Shown here: in pieces, positions 9,910 to 18,685 of the stretch | Layout: every line of letters starts with the position of its first letter | Position numbering within the stretch: the first letter of the stretch is position 1 | From: an uncultured Collinsella sp. | GTDB taxonomy: Bacteria; Actinomycetota; Coriobacteriia; Coriobacteriales; Coriobacteriaceae | DNA length: 64,000 nt | Direction of reading: 5' to 3' | Assembly (NCBI GenBank): GCA_958407995.1 | Contig: CATYJU010000006.1 | Coordinates: forward strand, 9,248-73,247 | Translations under genes and position numbers: made by a program | Notes under the pieces: model-generated | Told to the model about the DNA's origin: nothing | Seen by the model: the letters and a program-made list of their open reading frames with translations, nothing else | Databases searched by the model: none

Positions 9910-10680
9910 CTAGTCCGTAGCACCGCTTTCGGTTCCATACGACGGCGAAGGCGCCTCGACCACATGGTGGTATCGATCGATATAGATTGCGCGGGCGCCC
10001 AGGCGTCGCACCAAATCCTGGTGATGCGTGCTCATCAAGACCGTCTTACCCGCCGCAACGTAGGCCAGCAAGAAATTGACCACGATGTCGCATGAGTCTT
10101 CGTCGAGCCCATTGGTAGGCTCGTCGAGGACCAAGATATCCGGGTTCATCGACACCACCGCAGCCAGCGCAACGCGCTTCTTTTGCCCGCCCGAGAGCTG
10201 ATAGGGAGAGGCGTCGGCAAGGTCGGCAACCTGGAACAGCCCCATGGCATCGCGCACGCGGCACTCGAGCTCGTCTGCCGGCAGCCCCATCTGCGCGGGA
10301 CCAAAAGCAACTTCCTCACCCACCGTAGCGCAAAAGAGCTGGGCGTCGGCATTCTGGAACACAAAGCCCACGCGCTGATGAAAACGCTGAGCGGCCGCAG
10401 AATCCTTTAGAAACGCCGCATCGATCACGTGCCCGTCAAACAGATATGCCCCTGCGTCCGCGAGTTCAAGGCCGTTGATAAGGCGCATAATCGTCGTCTT
10501 ACCGCAGCCGTTAGGACCAAGCAGAGCAACGAGCTCCCCACGGTTCACCTGCAATGACACACCATCGACAACCGTATGGCCCGCATAGGAAAACACCACG
10601 TCGCGAAACTCGATGAGCGGCGTGGCCTCGGCGCCAGCAGCACCGCTCGCGCCCATTGCGTCATTCGTATCGTTTGCCAA
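9910..10680 (-). CDS. nikO: ECF-type nickel/cobalt transporter ATP-binding subunit
   Basis: This 256-residue ABC ATPase of the CbiO/NikO type powers metal import through the neighbouring T and S subunits. It carries Walker A GPNGCGKTT (55-63), Q-loop Q109 in VFQNAD, signature LSGGQKK (162-168), Walker B ILVLDEP (182-188) and a switch histidine in STHHQD. The first 20 residues are a low-complexity Ala/Gly leader, so an internal start is possible. It is the last gene of the nikMN-nikQ-nikO operon, 44 nt after nikQ. Nickel rather than cobalt is suggested by the operator upstream of nikMN. Confidence 0.85.
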   Translation of the reverse strand: MANDTNDAMGASGAAGAEATPLIEFRDVVFSYAGHTVVDGVSLQVNRGELVALLGPNGCGKTTIMRLINGLELADAGAYLFDGHVIDAAFLKDSAAAQRFHQRVGFVFQNADAQLFCATVGEEVAFGPAQMGLPADELECRVRDAMGLFQVADLADASPYQLSGGQKKRVALAAVVSMNPDILVLDEPTNGLDEDSCDIVVNFLLAYVAAGKTVLMSTHHQDLVRRLGARAIYIDRYHHVVEAPSPSYGTESGATD

Positions 10681-10724
10681 AACGTCGCCCTTCCCTATTC
10701 ATATCGACGGTTCGACCGCCCGCG

Positions 10725-11567
10725 TTACAGCACCGCGCACAACACGGCAAGCAGAACCACAACGGCCGCGTAAACGGCATCGCGCCAGCCAAACCCGGCG
10801 CGCGCGGGCGCCGGATACGCACCGGCAAAGCCGCGGCAAAGCATGGCCTCGTCCATCGCGCGGCTGCATTCCATCGCCTTGATAAAGGTCATGCCCATGA
10901 TACCCGCGATCGAATCGGTACGCGAAAATCCCTCAGGCGCACGGCCAACGCTGCGCAGCATGACCGATTCGCACAGATTGTGCGCCGTGCGACCCAGCAC
11001 CTCGATATGCTTGAGCGCCATATCAAACGTAAAGATAACTTCGTCGGGTAGATGCAGCATCTTGAGCGCCGCCGACATGCGACTCCACGTGAGGGTCCAC
11101 GAAACGCCCAGCACCAGCGACACATTAATGAAGGTCTTGAGCGCAATCTTGAGCATGGCGCCCGCGGCAGAAGCGTCCAGCAGCAAGGCGGGCAGCGCCA
11201 GAACCACGGCAAACCCCGCGGCGCCGAGCGCCGGCACAAAGGTCGCGCGCAGCCCGCGTGCAGGGCGCACGGCAACGAACACCAGCGCGATAGCCGCCAT
11301 CAACATGAGGTACAGCGGGCTCTGCGTCAGACACACGCACAGGACGCAAACGAGCATCCCCACCAGGCGCACCGGAGCCGAAACGGAAGAAAGGGCGCGG
11401 TCGACCATCGACCCGCCCTTGTGCGCGCCACCGCCCAGGCGAACCCGCTCAAGCAGGCTCGCCAGGTGCAGGACATTCTTTTGCATTACACGATGCCGAG
11501 CGCCCGTGGGCTCGTATCGCTCCTCGGCCGCAAGCCAGCTAGGCAGCTCGACCGTCGCCATGAACAC
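10725..11567 (-). CDS. nikQ: ECF-type nickel/cobalt transporter transmembrane subunit
   Basis: CbiQ/NikQ family T-component (280 residues) that couples the ATPase to the substrate-binding NikM. It has several hydrophobic segments between residues 60 and 150 and the cytoplasmic coupling region with conserved Ala-Arg-Gly-type motifs (SVGRAPEGF, AMDEAMLCRGF). The start is taken as GTG 11567, with AAGGAAAG upstream; ATG 11561 is the alternative. It overlaps the 3' end of nikMN by 29 nt, so the two are co-translated. Confidence 0.85.
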   Translation of the reverse strand: MFMATVELPSWLAAEERYEPTGARHRVMQKNVLHLASLLERVRLGGGAHKGGSMVDRALSSVSAPVRLVGMLVCVLCVCLTQSPLYLMLMAAIALVFVAVRPARGLRATFVPALGAAGFAVVLALPALLLDASAAGAMLKIALKTFINVSLVLGVSWTLTWSRMSAALKMLHLPDEVIFTFDMALKHIEVLGRTAHNLCESVMLRSVGRAPEGFSRTDSIAGIMGMTFIKAMECSRAMDEAMLCRGFAGAYPAPARAGFGWRDAVYAAVVVLLAVLCAVL

Positions 11568-12624
11568 CGCTTTCCTTAACCGTCAGCGAGATCAGGCGGA
11601 ATACGATGGTGAGCACCGCCACGCCAATCACGCCCGAGAGGATATACATGGCAGCCTGGCCGCCAAAGCCAAGACCCTGCTCCTCGGAATAGGCCTGGAG
11701 ATAATCGCCCGTGGGCAGTGCATCGGCAAAGGTCGGAGCGTCGAGGCCGACCGAAGCCTGCAGACTGTCGTCGCCAGCCTCCTGGACGGCGGTCGCGGCG
11801 CCCTCGGCGTCCCACTCGCCCCATGCGTCACCGGTGGCCAGCAGGCCCAGCGGCGTGGCAACGACAAGCACGGCGACCAGGATGAGCGTGGGGACCAGCG
11901 AGGTCTTCTTGGCGGTTGCGCCCTCGCCAGCAAGCTGTCCATCGACGGCCTCGGGCCCGACGATAAAGCTCGGCGCCGTCTTCTTAATGAAACCGTAGAT
12001 AGCGGCGGTCGCCACGCCCTCGACCACACCGGCTACCAGCATATGCGGGATCAGCATGGCCGGAATGGAAACAGACAGCGGGAAGGGGCAGTACAGCGGG
12101 GCACCCGAGGCGTTGGTAAAGAGCATCGGCTGAATGCCAAACTCGATGGCAGCGCAAAGGGCAGCCACGCACAAGCCAACCCAGCCGCCCACGACGGCAG
12201 AGACCGAAGTGCCCCAGCTCTTGTCGTGCAGGCGGCTGTTGAGCGCGCGGAATACCATAGCGGCAACAAACGGCAGCACAAAGGCCATATTGAAGCAGTT
12301 GGCGCCAAAGGACAGGATGCCGCCGTCGCCAAACAGCAGCGCCTGAAGCGCCAACGCGACCGAGACAGCGATAGCCGCAGCCTCGGGGCCCAGCAGCAGT
12401 GCGATAAGCGCGCCGCCGACGGCGTGGCCCGTGGTGCCGCCAGGCAGCGGCACGTTGAACATCATGAGCAAAAAGGAGAAGGCGGCGCAAATACCCAGGA
12501 AGGCCATGTGCTCGCGGTCGAGCGTGGCGCGCACCTTCTTAATGCAATGAACCCAAACGGGCACCATTGCCACCGCCATGACGGCATCGGTCTGCGGGGA
12601 CAGATAATTATCTGGAATGTGCAT
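11539..12624 (-). CDS. nikMN: Nickel/cobalt transporter substrate-binding protein, NikM-NikN fusion
   Basis: The first 230 residues are a CbiM/NikM membrane protein starting MHIPDNYLSP. The free N-terminal Met1-His2 is the family's square-planar metal site. The GGTTGHAVGGALIALLLGP segment is the conserved core. After a linker, residues about 255-350 match the NikN/PDGLE module (PLGLLATGDAWGEW, then a final membrane segment). Fusion of both components in one chain is common. ATG 12624 is preceded by GGGAGG. The promoter region carries the NikR-like palindrome at 12682-12709, which favours nickel as the substrate. Confidence 0.88.
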   Translation of the reverse strand: MHIPDNYLSPQTDAVMAVAMVPVWVHCIKKVRATLDREHMAFLGICAAFSFLLMMFNVPLPGGTTGHAVGGALIALLLGPEAAAIAVSVALALQALLFGDGGILSFGANCFNMAFVLPFVAAMVFRALNSRLHDKSWGTSVSAVVGGWVGLCVAALCAAIEFGIQPMLFTNASGAPLYCPFPLSVSIPAMLIPHMLVAGVVEGVATAAIYGFIKKTAPSFIVGPEAVDGQLAGEGATAKKTSLVPTLILVAVLVVATPLGLLATGDAWGEWDAEGAATAVQEAGDDSLQASVGLDAPTFADALPTGDYLQAYSEEQGLGFGGQAAMYILSGVIGVAVLTIVFRLISLTVKESGVHGDGRAA

Positions 12625-12681
12625 GTACGCCTCCCGGTTGTCGACGCACAGAATTGCAACGCCGCTTAAATCACCTTGTCA

Positions 12682-12709
12682 GTGTTACGCATTGTCAGAT
12701 TCGTAACAC
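12682..12709 (-). promoter_or_regulatory. NikR-type operator upstream of nikMN
   Basis: GTGTTAC (12682-12688), 14 nt, GTAACAC (12703-12709). This is the form I recall being predicted for NikR in delta-proteobacteria (GTGTTAC-N13/14-GTAACAC). It lies about 60 bp ahead of nikMN, where a repressor would act. No nikR gene is in the window. Confidence 0.65.
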
Positions 12710-12730
12710 GCCGCGGGCTATCATAGCAAA

Positions 12731-12761
12731 ACGGCGTGCTGCCGACAAAGCAGCACGCCGT
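12731..12761 (-). terminator. Terminator downstream of pheT
   Basis: A perfect 12-bp stem (12731-12742 with 12750-12761, loop CGACAAA) is followed on the minus strand by TTTTG. It is about 110 nt past the pheT stop. Confidence 0.7.
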
Positions 12762-12869
12762 TATGTAATGCGCGTGTCATATATGCAGGATCAACGGTGC
12801 CTTATTCCGAACACCGCGGTCACGTAGGACTCGGCGGCAGCCACCGCTGGCCTATACCCAGCGCAAGCC

Positions 12870-15323
12870 CTAGCCGCGGACCTCGCCGTTTACGCCCTTG
12901 CATACCTTGGTGACGATCTTCTGGTGCGCCTTCTCGACTTCTTCGCTGGTGAGCGTGTGGTCGTCGGAGCGATACGTAAGCGCAAAGGCCATGGACTTCT
13001 TGCCCGCTCCGATGCGGATGGGATCGCGGTAGACGTCGAACAGGCGCACGCCCTCGAGCAGCTTGCCGCCGGCGCTGGTAATGCGGCGCTCAAGATCCTC
13101 GCAGGTCACAGCGTTGTCGACCACGATAGCAAGGTCGTGCTCAACGGCAGGATACTGCGAGAACTCGCGGTAGTTCTCCTGGTTGCGGGCGCCCTTGATC
13201 AGCTTGTCCAGATCGAGCTCGAAGGCAACGACGACCTCGTCGATGCCCATGGCTTCGCGCGCCTCGGGGTGGATCTCGCCGACCCAGCCCAGCACGGTGC
13301 CGCCGGACAGAACCTCGGCCGCACGACCCGGCTGCAAGAAAGCGTAGCCCTCGCCCTCGACGGGACGGAAGCGAACCTTCTCGATGCGCAGCTGGGCGAG
13401 CAGCTCCTCGACAATGCCCTTGCCAAAGAAGAAGCGCAGCTTGCGGTACTTCATGGTCCAAGACTGCTCGCTCCACTGGCCCGAGAGCACGCCCGCCACG
13501 GACTTAGTCTCCTTGGGCAGGCTGGCGTTCTCGCGGCCATGGAACAGGCTGCCGACCTCGTACAGGTGCACGTTGGGCGTGCCGTGGGCCTCGTTATAGG
13601 CAACGGACTGCAGCAGGCCCGGCAGCAGCGAACGACGCATCTCGGTCTGCTCGGCTACCAGCGGGTTCATGAGCACCACGGGACAGCCGCGGCCTTCGGT
13701 GGACATACCGATCTTCTCCAGGTCGCCCGGGGCGGCAAAGCCAAAGGTCGTGGTCTCGTTGAGACCGCAGGCGCGCAGGATCTCGCCGACCTTACGGGTG
13801 AGCTTCTGCTCGCGGGTCAGGCCGCCGATGTGGTTCTTGGCAGCCGGAATGGTCGCCGTCACGCGGCCCATGCCCCACAGGCGCAGGACCTCCTCGATCA
13901 GGTCGATCTCGCGCGGCAGGTCGGGACGGAAGCTCGGCGGGGTGACCATAAAGTCCTCGCCGTCGCGCTCGACGGTGCAGCCCAGGCGGGTGAGCGAGCG
14001 CTCGATAAAGTCAGGCTCGATGTCGGCGCCGCAGATGGCATGCACGCGGGCCAGGCGCAGCTTAATGCTGTCGATGGTCTTGGGCGCGGGGAACACATCC
14101 ACGTAGCCGGGAGCGACCTCGCCGCCGGCGATCTCCTCGATGAGCGCGCAGGTAACGTTGGCGACGTCCACGCAGCCGGTCTCGTCGACCTGGCGCTCAA
14201 AGCGAATGGAGGCGTCGGAGATCAGCGACAGATCGCGGCTGGTGTGCGAGGTGCGACCGGCGTTGAAGCAGGCGCTCTCGACCATCACGTCGACGGTGTC
14301 GTCCTCGATCTCGGAATCCATGCCGCCCATAACGCCGGCCAATGCCACGGGACGCTCGCCGTCGGTGATAAGGCCCATGCCGGCGTCGAGCGTGCGCTCC
14401 TCGCCGTCGAGCGTCGTGAACTTCTCATCCTGTTGGGCGGCGCGAACCACCACGCGGCGCCTGCCCTCGCGCTCGGCAAAGGTGTCCAGGTCAAAGGCGT
14501 GCAGCGGCTGACCGGTGAGCATCATCACGTAGTTGGTGATATCGACAATGTTGTTGTGCGGACGCACGCCCAGGGCGTTGAGGCGCTTGACCATCCAGTC
14601 GGGCGAGGGACCGACCTTCACGTTGCGCACGATGCGGGCGACGTAGCGGTCGCACAGGCCCTCGTCGGCAATCTCGACCGAAAGCTCGTCGTCGGTCGCG
14701 CGGCCGGTCTCGGCCTTGATGGCGGGCAGCTCAACGTGGAAATCGCGGTCGAAGATGGCGCCGGTCTCGCGGGCCATGCCGATCATGGACAGGCAGTCGG
14801 GACGGTTGGGCGTGATCTCGCAGTCGAGCACGGTGTCGCTCGAGCCCACATACTCGGCAAACGGCATGCCGCAGGGCGTATCCTCGGGCAGGATCATAAT
14901 GCCGGAGTGGTCGCCGCCCAGGCCGAGCTCGCGCGCAGAGCAGTTCATGCCCATGGACACGACGCCGCGAAGCTTGCTCTTCTTGATCTTGACGTCGCCG
15001 GGCAGGACAGCGCCAATCATGGCCGTGACGATGTGGTCGCCGGCCTCGAAGTTCTGCGCGCCGCAGACGATCTGCAGCGGAGCGGGGTTGCCGTCGGCGT
15101 CGAGATTCTTGTCACCCACGTCGACCGAGCACACATACATGTGGTCGCTATCGGGATGCGGGGTCTTGGTGAGCACCTTGGCAGTCACCACGTGGTCGAA
15201 GGACTCGCCCACGGTGTCGATCGCCTCGACCTCGGTGCCGGTACGGATATATTCGTCCGAAAGGGTCTTGGGATCCTCCGGAATATCGATCATGGTCTTG
15301 AGCCAGTCGTAAGAAACACGCAT
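12870..15323 (-). CDS. pheT: Phenylalanyl-tRNA synthetase beta subunit
   Basis: The 817-residue beta chain of the heterotetrameric synthetase charges tRNA-Phe together with PheS. Domain order is typical: N-terminal MRVSYDWLKTMIDIP, tRNA-binding OB domain (about 40-150, with VGDKN and CGAQNFEAGD), B3/B4 editing domain (about 210-390), B5 domain (about 400-470), the catalytic-like fold, and a C-terminal ferredoxin-like anticodon-binding domain (about 720-817, FSQYPAVEHDLAIVVD). It is the second gene of the T-box-controlled pheST operon. Unusually, 184 nt including a structured element separate it from pheS. Confidence 0.97.
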   Translation of the reverse strand: MRVSYDWLKTMIDIPEDPKTLSDEYIRTGTEVEAIDTVGESFDHVVTAKVLTKTPHPDSDHMYVCSVDVGDKNLDADGNPAPLQIVCGAQNFEAGDHIVTAMIGAVLPGDVKIKKSKLRGVVSMGMNCSARELGLGGDHSGIMILPEDTPCGMPFAEYVGSSDTVLDCEITPNRPDCLSMIGMARETGAIFDRDFHVELPAIKAETGRATDDELSVEIADEGLCDRYVARIVRNVKVGPSPDWMVKRLNALGVRPHNNIVDITNYVMMLTGQPLHAFDLDTFAEREGRRRVVVRAAQQDEKFTTLDGEERTLDAGMGLITDGERPVALAGVMGGMDSEIEDDTVDVMVESACFNAGRTSHTSRDLSLISDASIRFERQVDETGCVDVANVTCALIEEIAGGEVAPGYVDVFPAPKTIDSIKLRLARVHAICGADIEPDFIERSLTRLGCTVERDGEDFMVTPPSFRPDLPREIDLIEEVLRLWGMGRVTATIPAAKNHIGGLTREQKLTRKVGEILRACGLNETTTFGFAAPGDLEKIGMSTEGRGCPVVLMNPLVAEQTEMRRSLLPGLLQSVAYNEAHGTPNVHLYEVGSLFHGRENASLPKETKSVAGVLSGQWSEQSWTMKYRKLRFFFGKGIVEELLAQLRIEKVRFRPVEGEGYAFLQPGRAAEVLSGGTVLGWVGEIHPEAREAMGIDEVVVAFELDLDKLIKGARNQENYREFSQYPAVEHDLAIVVDNAVTCEDLERRITSAGGKLLEGVRLFDVYRDPIRIGAGKKSMAFALTYRSDDHTLTSEEVEKAHQKIVTKVCKGVNGEVRG

Positions 15324-15406
15324 CTAGCTCTCCTTTCATACTGAAAGCCTGCGAAGAGATGCAGGTGGAAACTTCAACTTTGTGAACATTCCTTACAAAG
15401 CGAGGG

Positions 15407-15499
15407 TTGTCCAAGTGCGGCAGATCGGCCCGAAAGAGGAGCGCCGCGTACTTTGGTACGCAAGCGACGAATGAGCGCCGAGGTGCCGTGCTTGGGCAA
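15407..15499 (+). ncRNA. Candidate structured RNA element, copy B (between pheS and pheT)
   Basis: P1 pairs 15407-15422 with 15484-15499 (16 bp; three pairs are G-U only if read as plus-strand RNA). P2 pairs TCGGC (15425-15429) with GCCGA (15477-15481). P3 is GCGTAC-TTTG-GTACGC (15446-15461). The internal loop carries GAAAGAGGAG on one side and CGACGAATGA on the other. The same internal sequences with different P1 and P2 occur at 41820-41917. It is antisense to the surrounding operon. Confidence 0.6.
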
Positions 15500-15507
15500 G
15501 CCGCAGC

Positions 15508-16584
15508 CTAGAACTGATTCAAGAAGCGCATATCGCCAGTCATGAGCGTTCTGAGGTCGGGCAAGTCGTAGCGCAGTGCCGCGACGCGCTCGGCGCCAAT
15601 GCCAAAGGCGAAGCCGGTGTACTTCTCGGGGTCGATGCCGCAGTTGATAAGGACGTTGGGGTCGACCATGCCGCAGCCCAGAATCTCAATCCAGCCGCTG
15701 TGCTTGCAGAAGTTGCAGCCCTTGCCGCCGCACACGTGGCAGCTCACGTCCACCTCGCAGGAAGGCTCGGTGAAGGGGAAGAAGTGAGGGCGGTAACGCG
15801 TCTTGCGGTCCTCGCCAAACATGCACTTAACAAAGTAGTCGAGCGTGCCCTTAAGATCGCCAAAGGTGATACCCTCGTCGACGACCAGGCCCTCGATCTG
15901 GTTGAACTGCGGCAGGTGGCAGGCGTCGGCCGTGTCGGGGCGATAGACGGTGCCCGGGCAGATCATGTAGATGGGCGGCTTTTGCGACTCCATGGTATGG
16001 ATCTGCACGCCCGAAGTCTGGGTGCGCAGCAGTACGTCGGACTCGCCATGGGCATGCGCCTCGGGGTGCGCGACGCTGCCGGGGTTGTTGTCGACCACGT
16101 AGAAGGTATCGCGGGCCGAGCGGCTCGGGTGATCCATGGGGGCGTTGAGCGCGGTGAAGTTGTAGTAGGAGGTGTCGACCATGGGACCGGACTCGACGGT
16201 GTAGCCGATGCCGCAGAAGATGTCCTCGGCCTCCTCGATGATCTGCTTGATCAGGTGCTGGTGACCGATCTGCGGACGGATGCCCGGCAGCGTGATGTCG
16301 ACGGCGTCGTGCTCCAGTGCGTGCTTGAGGGCGGCGGCCTTCATCTCGGTCGTGCGCTCGTCGAGCATGCCCTCGATCAGCTGGCGCATCTCGTTGGCGC
16401 GCTTGCCCATCACGGGGCGATCCTCGGGGGCGAGCTTGCCCATCATGCGCATCAGGCCGGTAATACGGCCCTTGCGGCCGAGCAGCTCAACGCGCGCAGC
16501 CTCGAGCTTGGCGGCGTCGTCGGCGCCTGCGACGAGCTCCTTGGCCTCTTCCTCGAGTTTGACCAGATCATCAATCAGACTCAT
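15508..16584 (-). CDS. pheS: Phenylalanyl-tRNA synthetase alpha subunit
   Basis: This 358-residue class II synthetase subunit holds the aminoacylation site. An N-terminal coiled coil (about 1-85) is followed by the catalytic core with motif 1 (HQHLIKQIIEEAEDIF), motif 2 (TRYRPHFFPFTEPSCEVDVSC) and motif 3 (GFAFGIGAERVA). A CxxC..CxxC insertion (CHVCGGKGCNFCK) is seen near 280. I chose ATG 16584 because the family begins here; the open frame upstream runs into the T-box. Transcription is controlled by a phenylalanine-specific T-box leader on the same strand. Confidence 0.97.
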   Translation of the reverse strand: MSLIDDLVKLEEEAKELVAGADDAAKLEAARVELLGRKGRITGLMRMMGKLAPEDRPVMGKRANEMRQLIEGMLDERTTEMKAAALKHALEHDAVDITLPGIRPQIGHQHLIKQIIEEAEDIFCGIGYTVESGPMVDTSYYNFTALNAPMDHPSRSARDTFYVVDNNPGSVAHPEAHAHGESDVLLRTQTSGVQIHTMESQKPPIYMICPGTVYRPDTADACHLPQFNQIEGLVVDEGITFGDLKGTLDYFVKCMFGEDRKTRYRPHFFPFTEPSCEVDVSCHVCGGKGCNFCKHSGWIEILGCGMVDPNVLINCGIDPEKYTGFAFGIGAERVAALRYDLPDLRTLMTGDMRFLNQF

Positions 16585-16669
16585 GTCTTCCCTTTCGTCT
16601 CTCGCGCATCTGCGCTGCGGGGCGGCAGGTGCCGCCCGACGTTGCGGATGCGCGGCCCGGTTCGGTAAC

Positions 16670-16960
16670 AAAAAACCGTCCTCGGGCATGTGCATTGCCC
16701 AAGGACGGTTGAATTCCGCGGTACCACCTTGTTTGACCCGGCGGATGTCTGGCCCGCCGCGCCCACTCTGTGCCCCTTGTCGCGAGGCTCACGGCTTCCC
16801 TACTGGGGACATCGCCGCCGCCGGCCGCGCGCCCGTTGAGGTCGCTGCTCGGGAGTGAACGCTTGGCCCTTGTCACCGCAGGAAGGCTTGCAGCCCATGA
16901 CCTTCCCTCTCTTGCCGGCGACGCAGCGGGCAAAACCCTCTCCGTCAACGCATTGGGCTA
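16670..16960 (-). promoter_or_regulatory. T-box riboswitch, tRNA-Phe specific, of pheST
   Basis: The minus strand carries the T-box sequence AGGTGGTACCGCGG (16716-16729). After it comes a terminator (stem near 16676-16709) ending in a run of T at 16670-16675. Upstream is a Stem I-like region with a specifier TTC (Phe) at 16857-16859 in the right context, GCGTTCACT. The leader probably begins near 16960, after a TATCCT/TATAGC -10-like region. Uncharged tRNA-Phe should stabilise the antiterminator. This fills most of the 16585-17089 gap; 16961-17089 is the divergent promoter zone. Confidence 0.93.
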
Positions 16961-17089
16961 TAGGATAACACATTCTGCGATCGTATCGCCGCGTTCCGTT
17001 TTGTTCGCGCTGGGTACAAGACGAGTAGCTGTGCAAACTGGCTGTGCGCCCACCCGTGACGCGCGGCCTGCGAGATTAAGGATATAGGT

Positions 17090-18664
17090 ATGGGAAAGAA
17101 ACACGATAAGAAGGTCGAACCCGTAGCAGACAAGACGCCCAAAGGCATGAAGGTCGATAAGGCCGTCAAAAAATTCCGCAAGCTCGAGGGCAAGCTGTGG
17201 ACCCGCGAGTACCTGCTCAAGATTGCCGAGTTTGACGGCGCGACCATTGCCCCCGCCAACGGCGCCGCAGCGCGCACCGACGCCATGGGCACCCTTGCCG
17301 GCGAGCACCATAAGCTCCTGACCAGCAAAAAGTCTGTCGAACTTGTGCACTCGCTGGCACGCGAGACCGTCGCCGGCGGCAAGATCGACGACCCGCAGCT
17401 GCTCGACGAGATCCGCGTGCTCGGCCGCGACCAGCGCGAGGCAAGCGTCATCCCCACCGAGGAGGCCGAGGCCTGGACCAGGCTCACCTGCGAGGCCGAC
17501 GCCGTGTGGCACAAGGCCAAGACGGCCAATGACTGGGCGAGCTTTGAGCCCTATGTGGATAGAATCGTCGCCCAACTTAAGCATCAGGCCGAGCTCATGG
17601 ATCCCAAGCGCGATCCATACGATGTTTGGCTCGACCAGTACGAGCGCGGCCTTTCCGCCAAGAGCTTCGACGCGTTTTGCGACGAGGTCAAGGCCACGGT
17701 CGTGCCGCTCGTGCACGCCATCGGCGAGCGCGGCCAGCAGCCCGCTGCCGACTTTTTGCACGCCCGCGTGCCCGAGGCCGCCCAGCGCGCCATGAGCTTC
17801 GACCTTATGAAGCTCGTCGGCCTGGACCTGAACGACACCACGCTTGCCTTTACCGAGCACCCGTTTAGCGAGGGCTTTGCCGTGGGCGACGCGCGCATCG
17901 CGACGCACATCTACGAGAACGACTGCATCTCCAACGTCTACAGCATCATCCACGAGGCGGGACACGCCATGTACGAGCTGGGCGTCAATCCTACCTATGC
18001 GCGCACCTGCCTTGAAGGTGGCACCTCCATGGGCATCCACGAGAGCCAGAGCCGCTTCTTCGAGAACACCGTGGGCCGCAGCCGCGCCTTTATGGGCCCG
18101 CTGCTCGAGGTGCTGCGCCGTCACGCGCCCGAGGTCTATGGCAGCGTGGACGAGGATACGCTCTACCACGCCGTGAACATCGCACAGCCGTCGCTGATCC
18201 GCACCGAGGCCGACGAGCTCACCTATCCGCTGCACGTTATGGTGCGCTACGAGATTGAGCGCATGCTGTTTGCCGGCGAGGCCACGGCCAAGGATATCCC
18301 CGCGCTTTGGAACCGCTTTATGGACGAGTACCTGGGCATTCCCGTTCCCGACGACACGCGCGGCTGCCTGCAGGATACGCACTGGAGCGGCGGCTCGTTT
18401 GGCTACTTCCCCACGTATGCGCTGGGCAGCGCCTACGACGCCATGTTCGTGCCGGCCATGTGCCGCGACGGCGTCGACCTCACCGGTGCCTGCGCGAGCG
18501 GCCACCTGGCGCCTGTCCGTGCCTGGCTGGGTGAGCACATTTGGCAGTGGGGCCGCGCCAAGGACGCATCGGAGCTCATTGAGGGCGCCTGCGGCATGGC
18601 GTTTGATGCCCGCTACTACTGCAGCTACCTCCAGGACAAGTTCACCACGCTGTACCAGCTGTAA
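17090..18664 (+). CDS. Carboxypeptidase, Taq family (peptidase M32)
   Basis: Zinc metallocarboxypeptidase of about 500 residues, here 524, that trims C-terminal amino acids from peptides in the cytoplasm. The zinc site HEAGH lies near residues 288-292. The family's HESQSRFFEN (about 316-325) and DTHWSGGSFGYFPTYALG near 430 are intact. The N-terminus has about 25 extra Lys-rich residues (MGKKHDKKVEP). ATG 17090 follows a GATATAGG leader, so the ribosome site is weak. It is divergent from pheS and followed by a MITE-like palindromic element whose central hairpin probably terminates transcription. Confidence 0.93.
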   Translation: MGKKHDKKVEPVADKTPKGMKVDKAVKKFRKLEGKLWTREYLLKIAEFDGATIAPANGAAARTDAMGTLAGEHHKLLTSKKSVELVHSLARETVAGGKIDDPQLLDEIRVLGRDQREASVIPTEEAEAWTRLTCEADAVWHKAKTANDWASFEPYVDRIVAQLKHQAELMDPKRDPYDVWLDQYERGLSAKSFDAFCDEVKATVVPLVHAIGERGQQPAADFLHARVPEAAQRAMSFDLMKLVGLDLNDTTLAFTEHPFSEGFAVGDARIATHIYENDCISNVYSIIHEAGHAMYELGVNPTYARTCLEGGTSMGIHESQSRFFENTVGRSRAFMGPLLEVLRRHAPEVYGSVDEDTLYHAVNIAQPSLIRTEADELTYPLHVMVRYEIERMLFAGEATAKDIPALWNRFMDEYLGIPVPDDTRGCLQDTHWSGGSFGYFPTYALGSAYDAMFVPAMCRDGVDLTGACASGHLAPVRAWLGEHIWQWGRAKDASELIEGACGMAFDARYYCSYLQDKFTTLYQL

Positions 18665-18685
18665 AATCAGAGCAGCACCCCGAGG

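Noticed and set aside
12625..12730. Cobalamin riboswitch ahead of the metal transporter
   Set aside because: The leader is too short and has no B12-box-like sequence. A NikR-type palindrome occupies the region.
12924..15344. An 806-codon open frame on the plus strand opposite pheT
   Set aside because: It has the same composition artefact opposite a clear housekeeping gene, with no recognisable motif.
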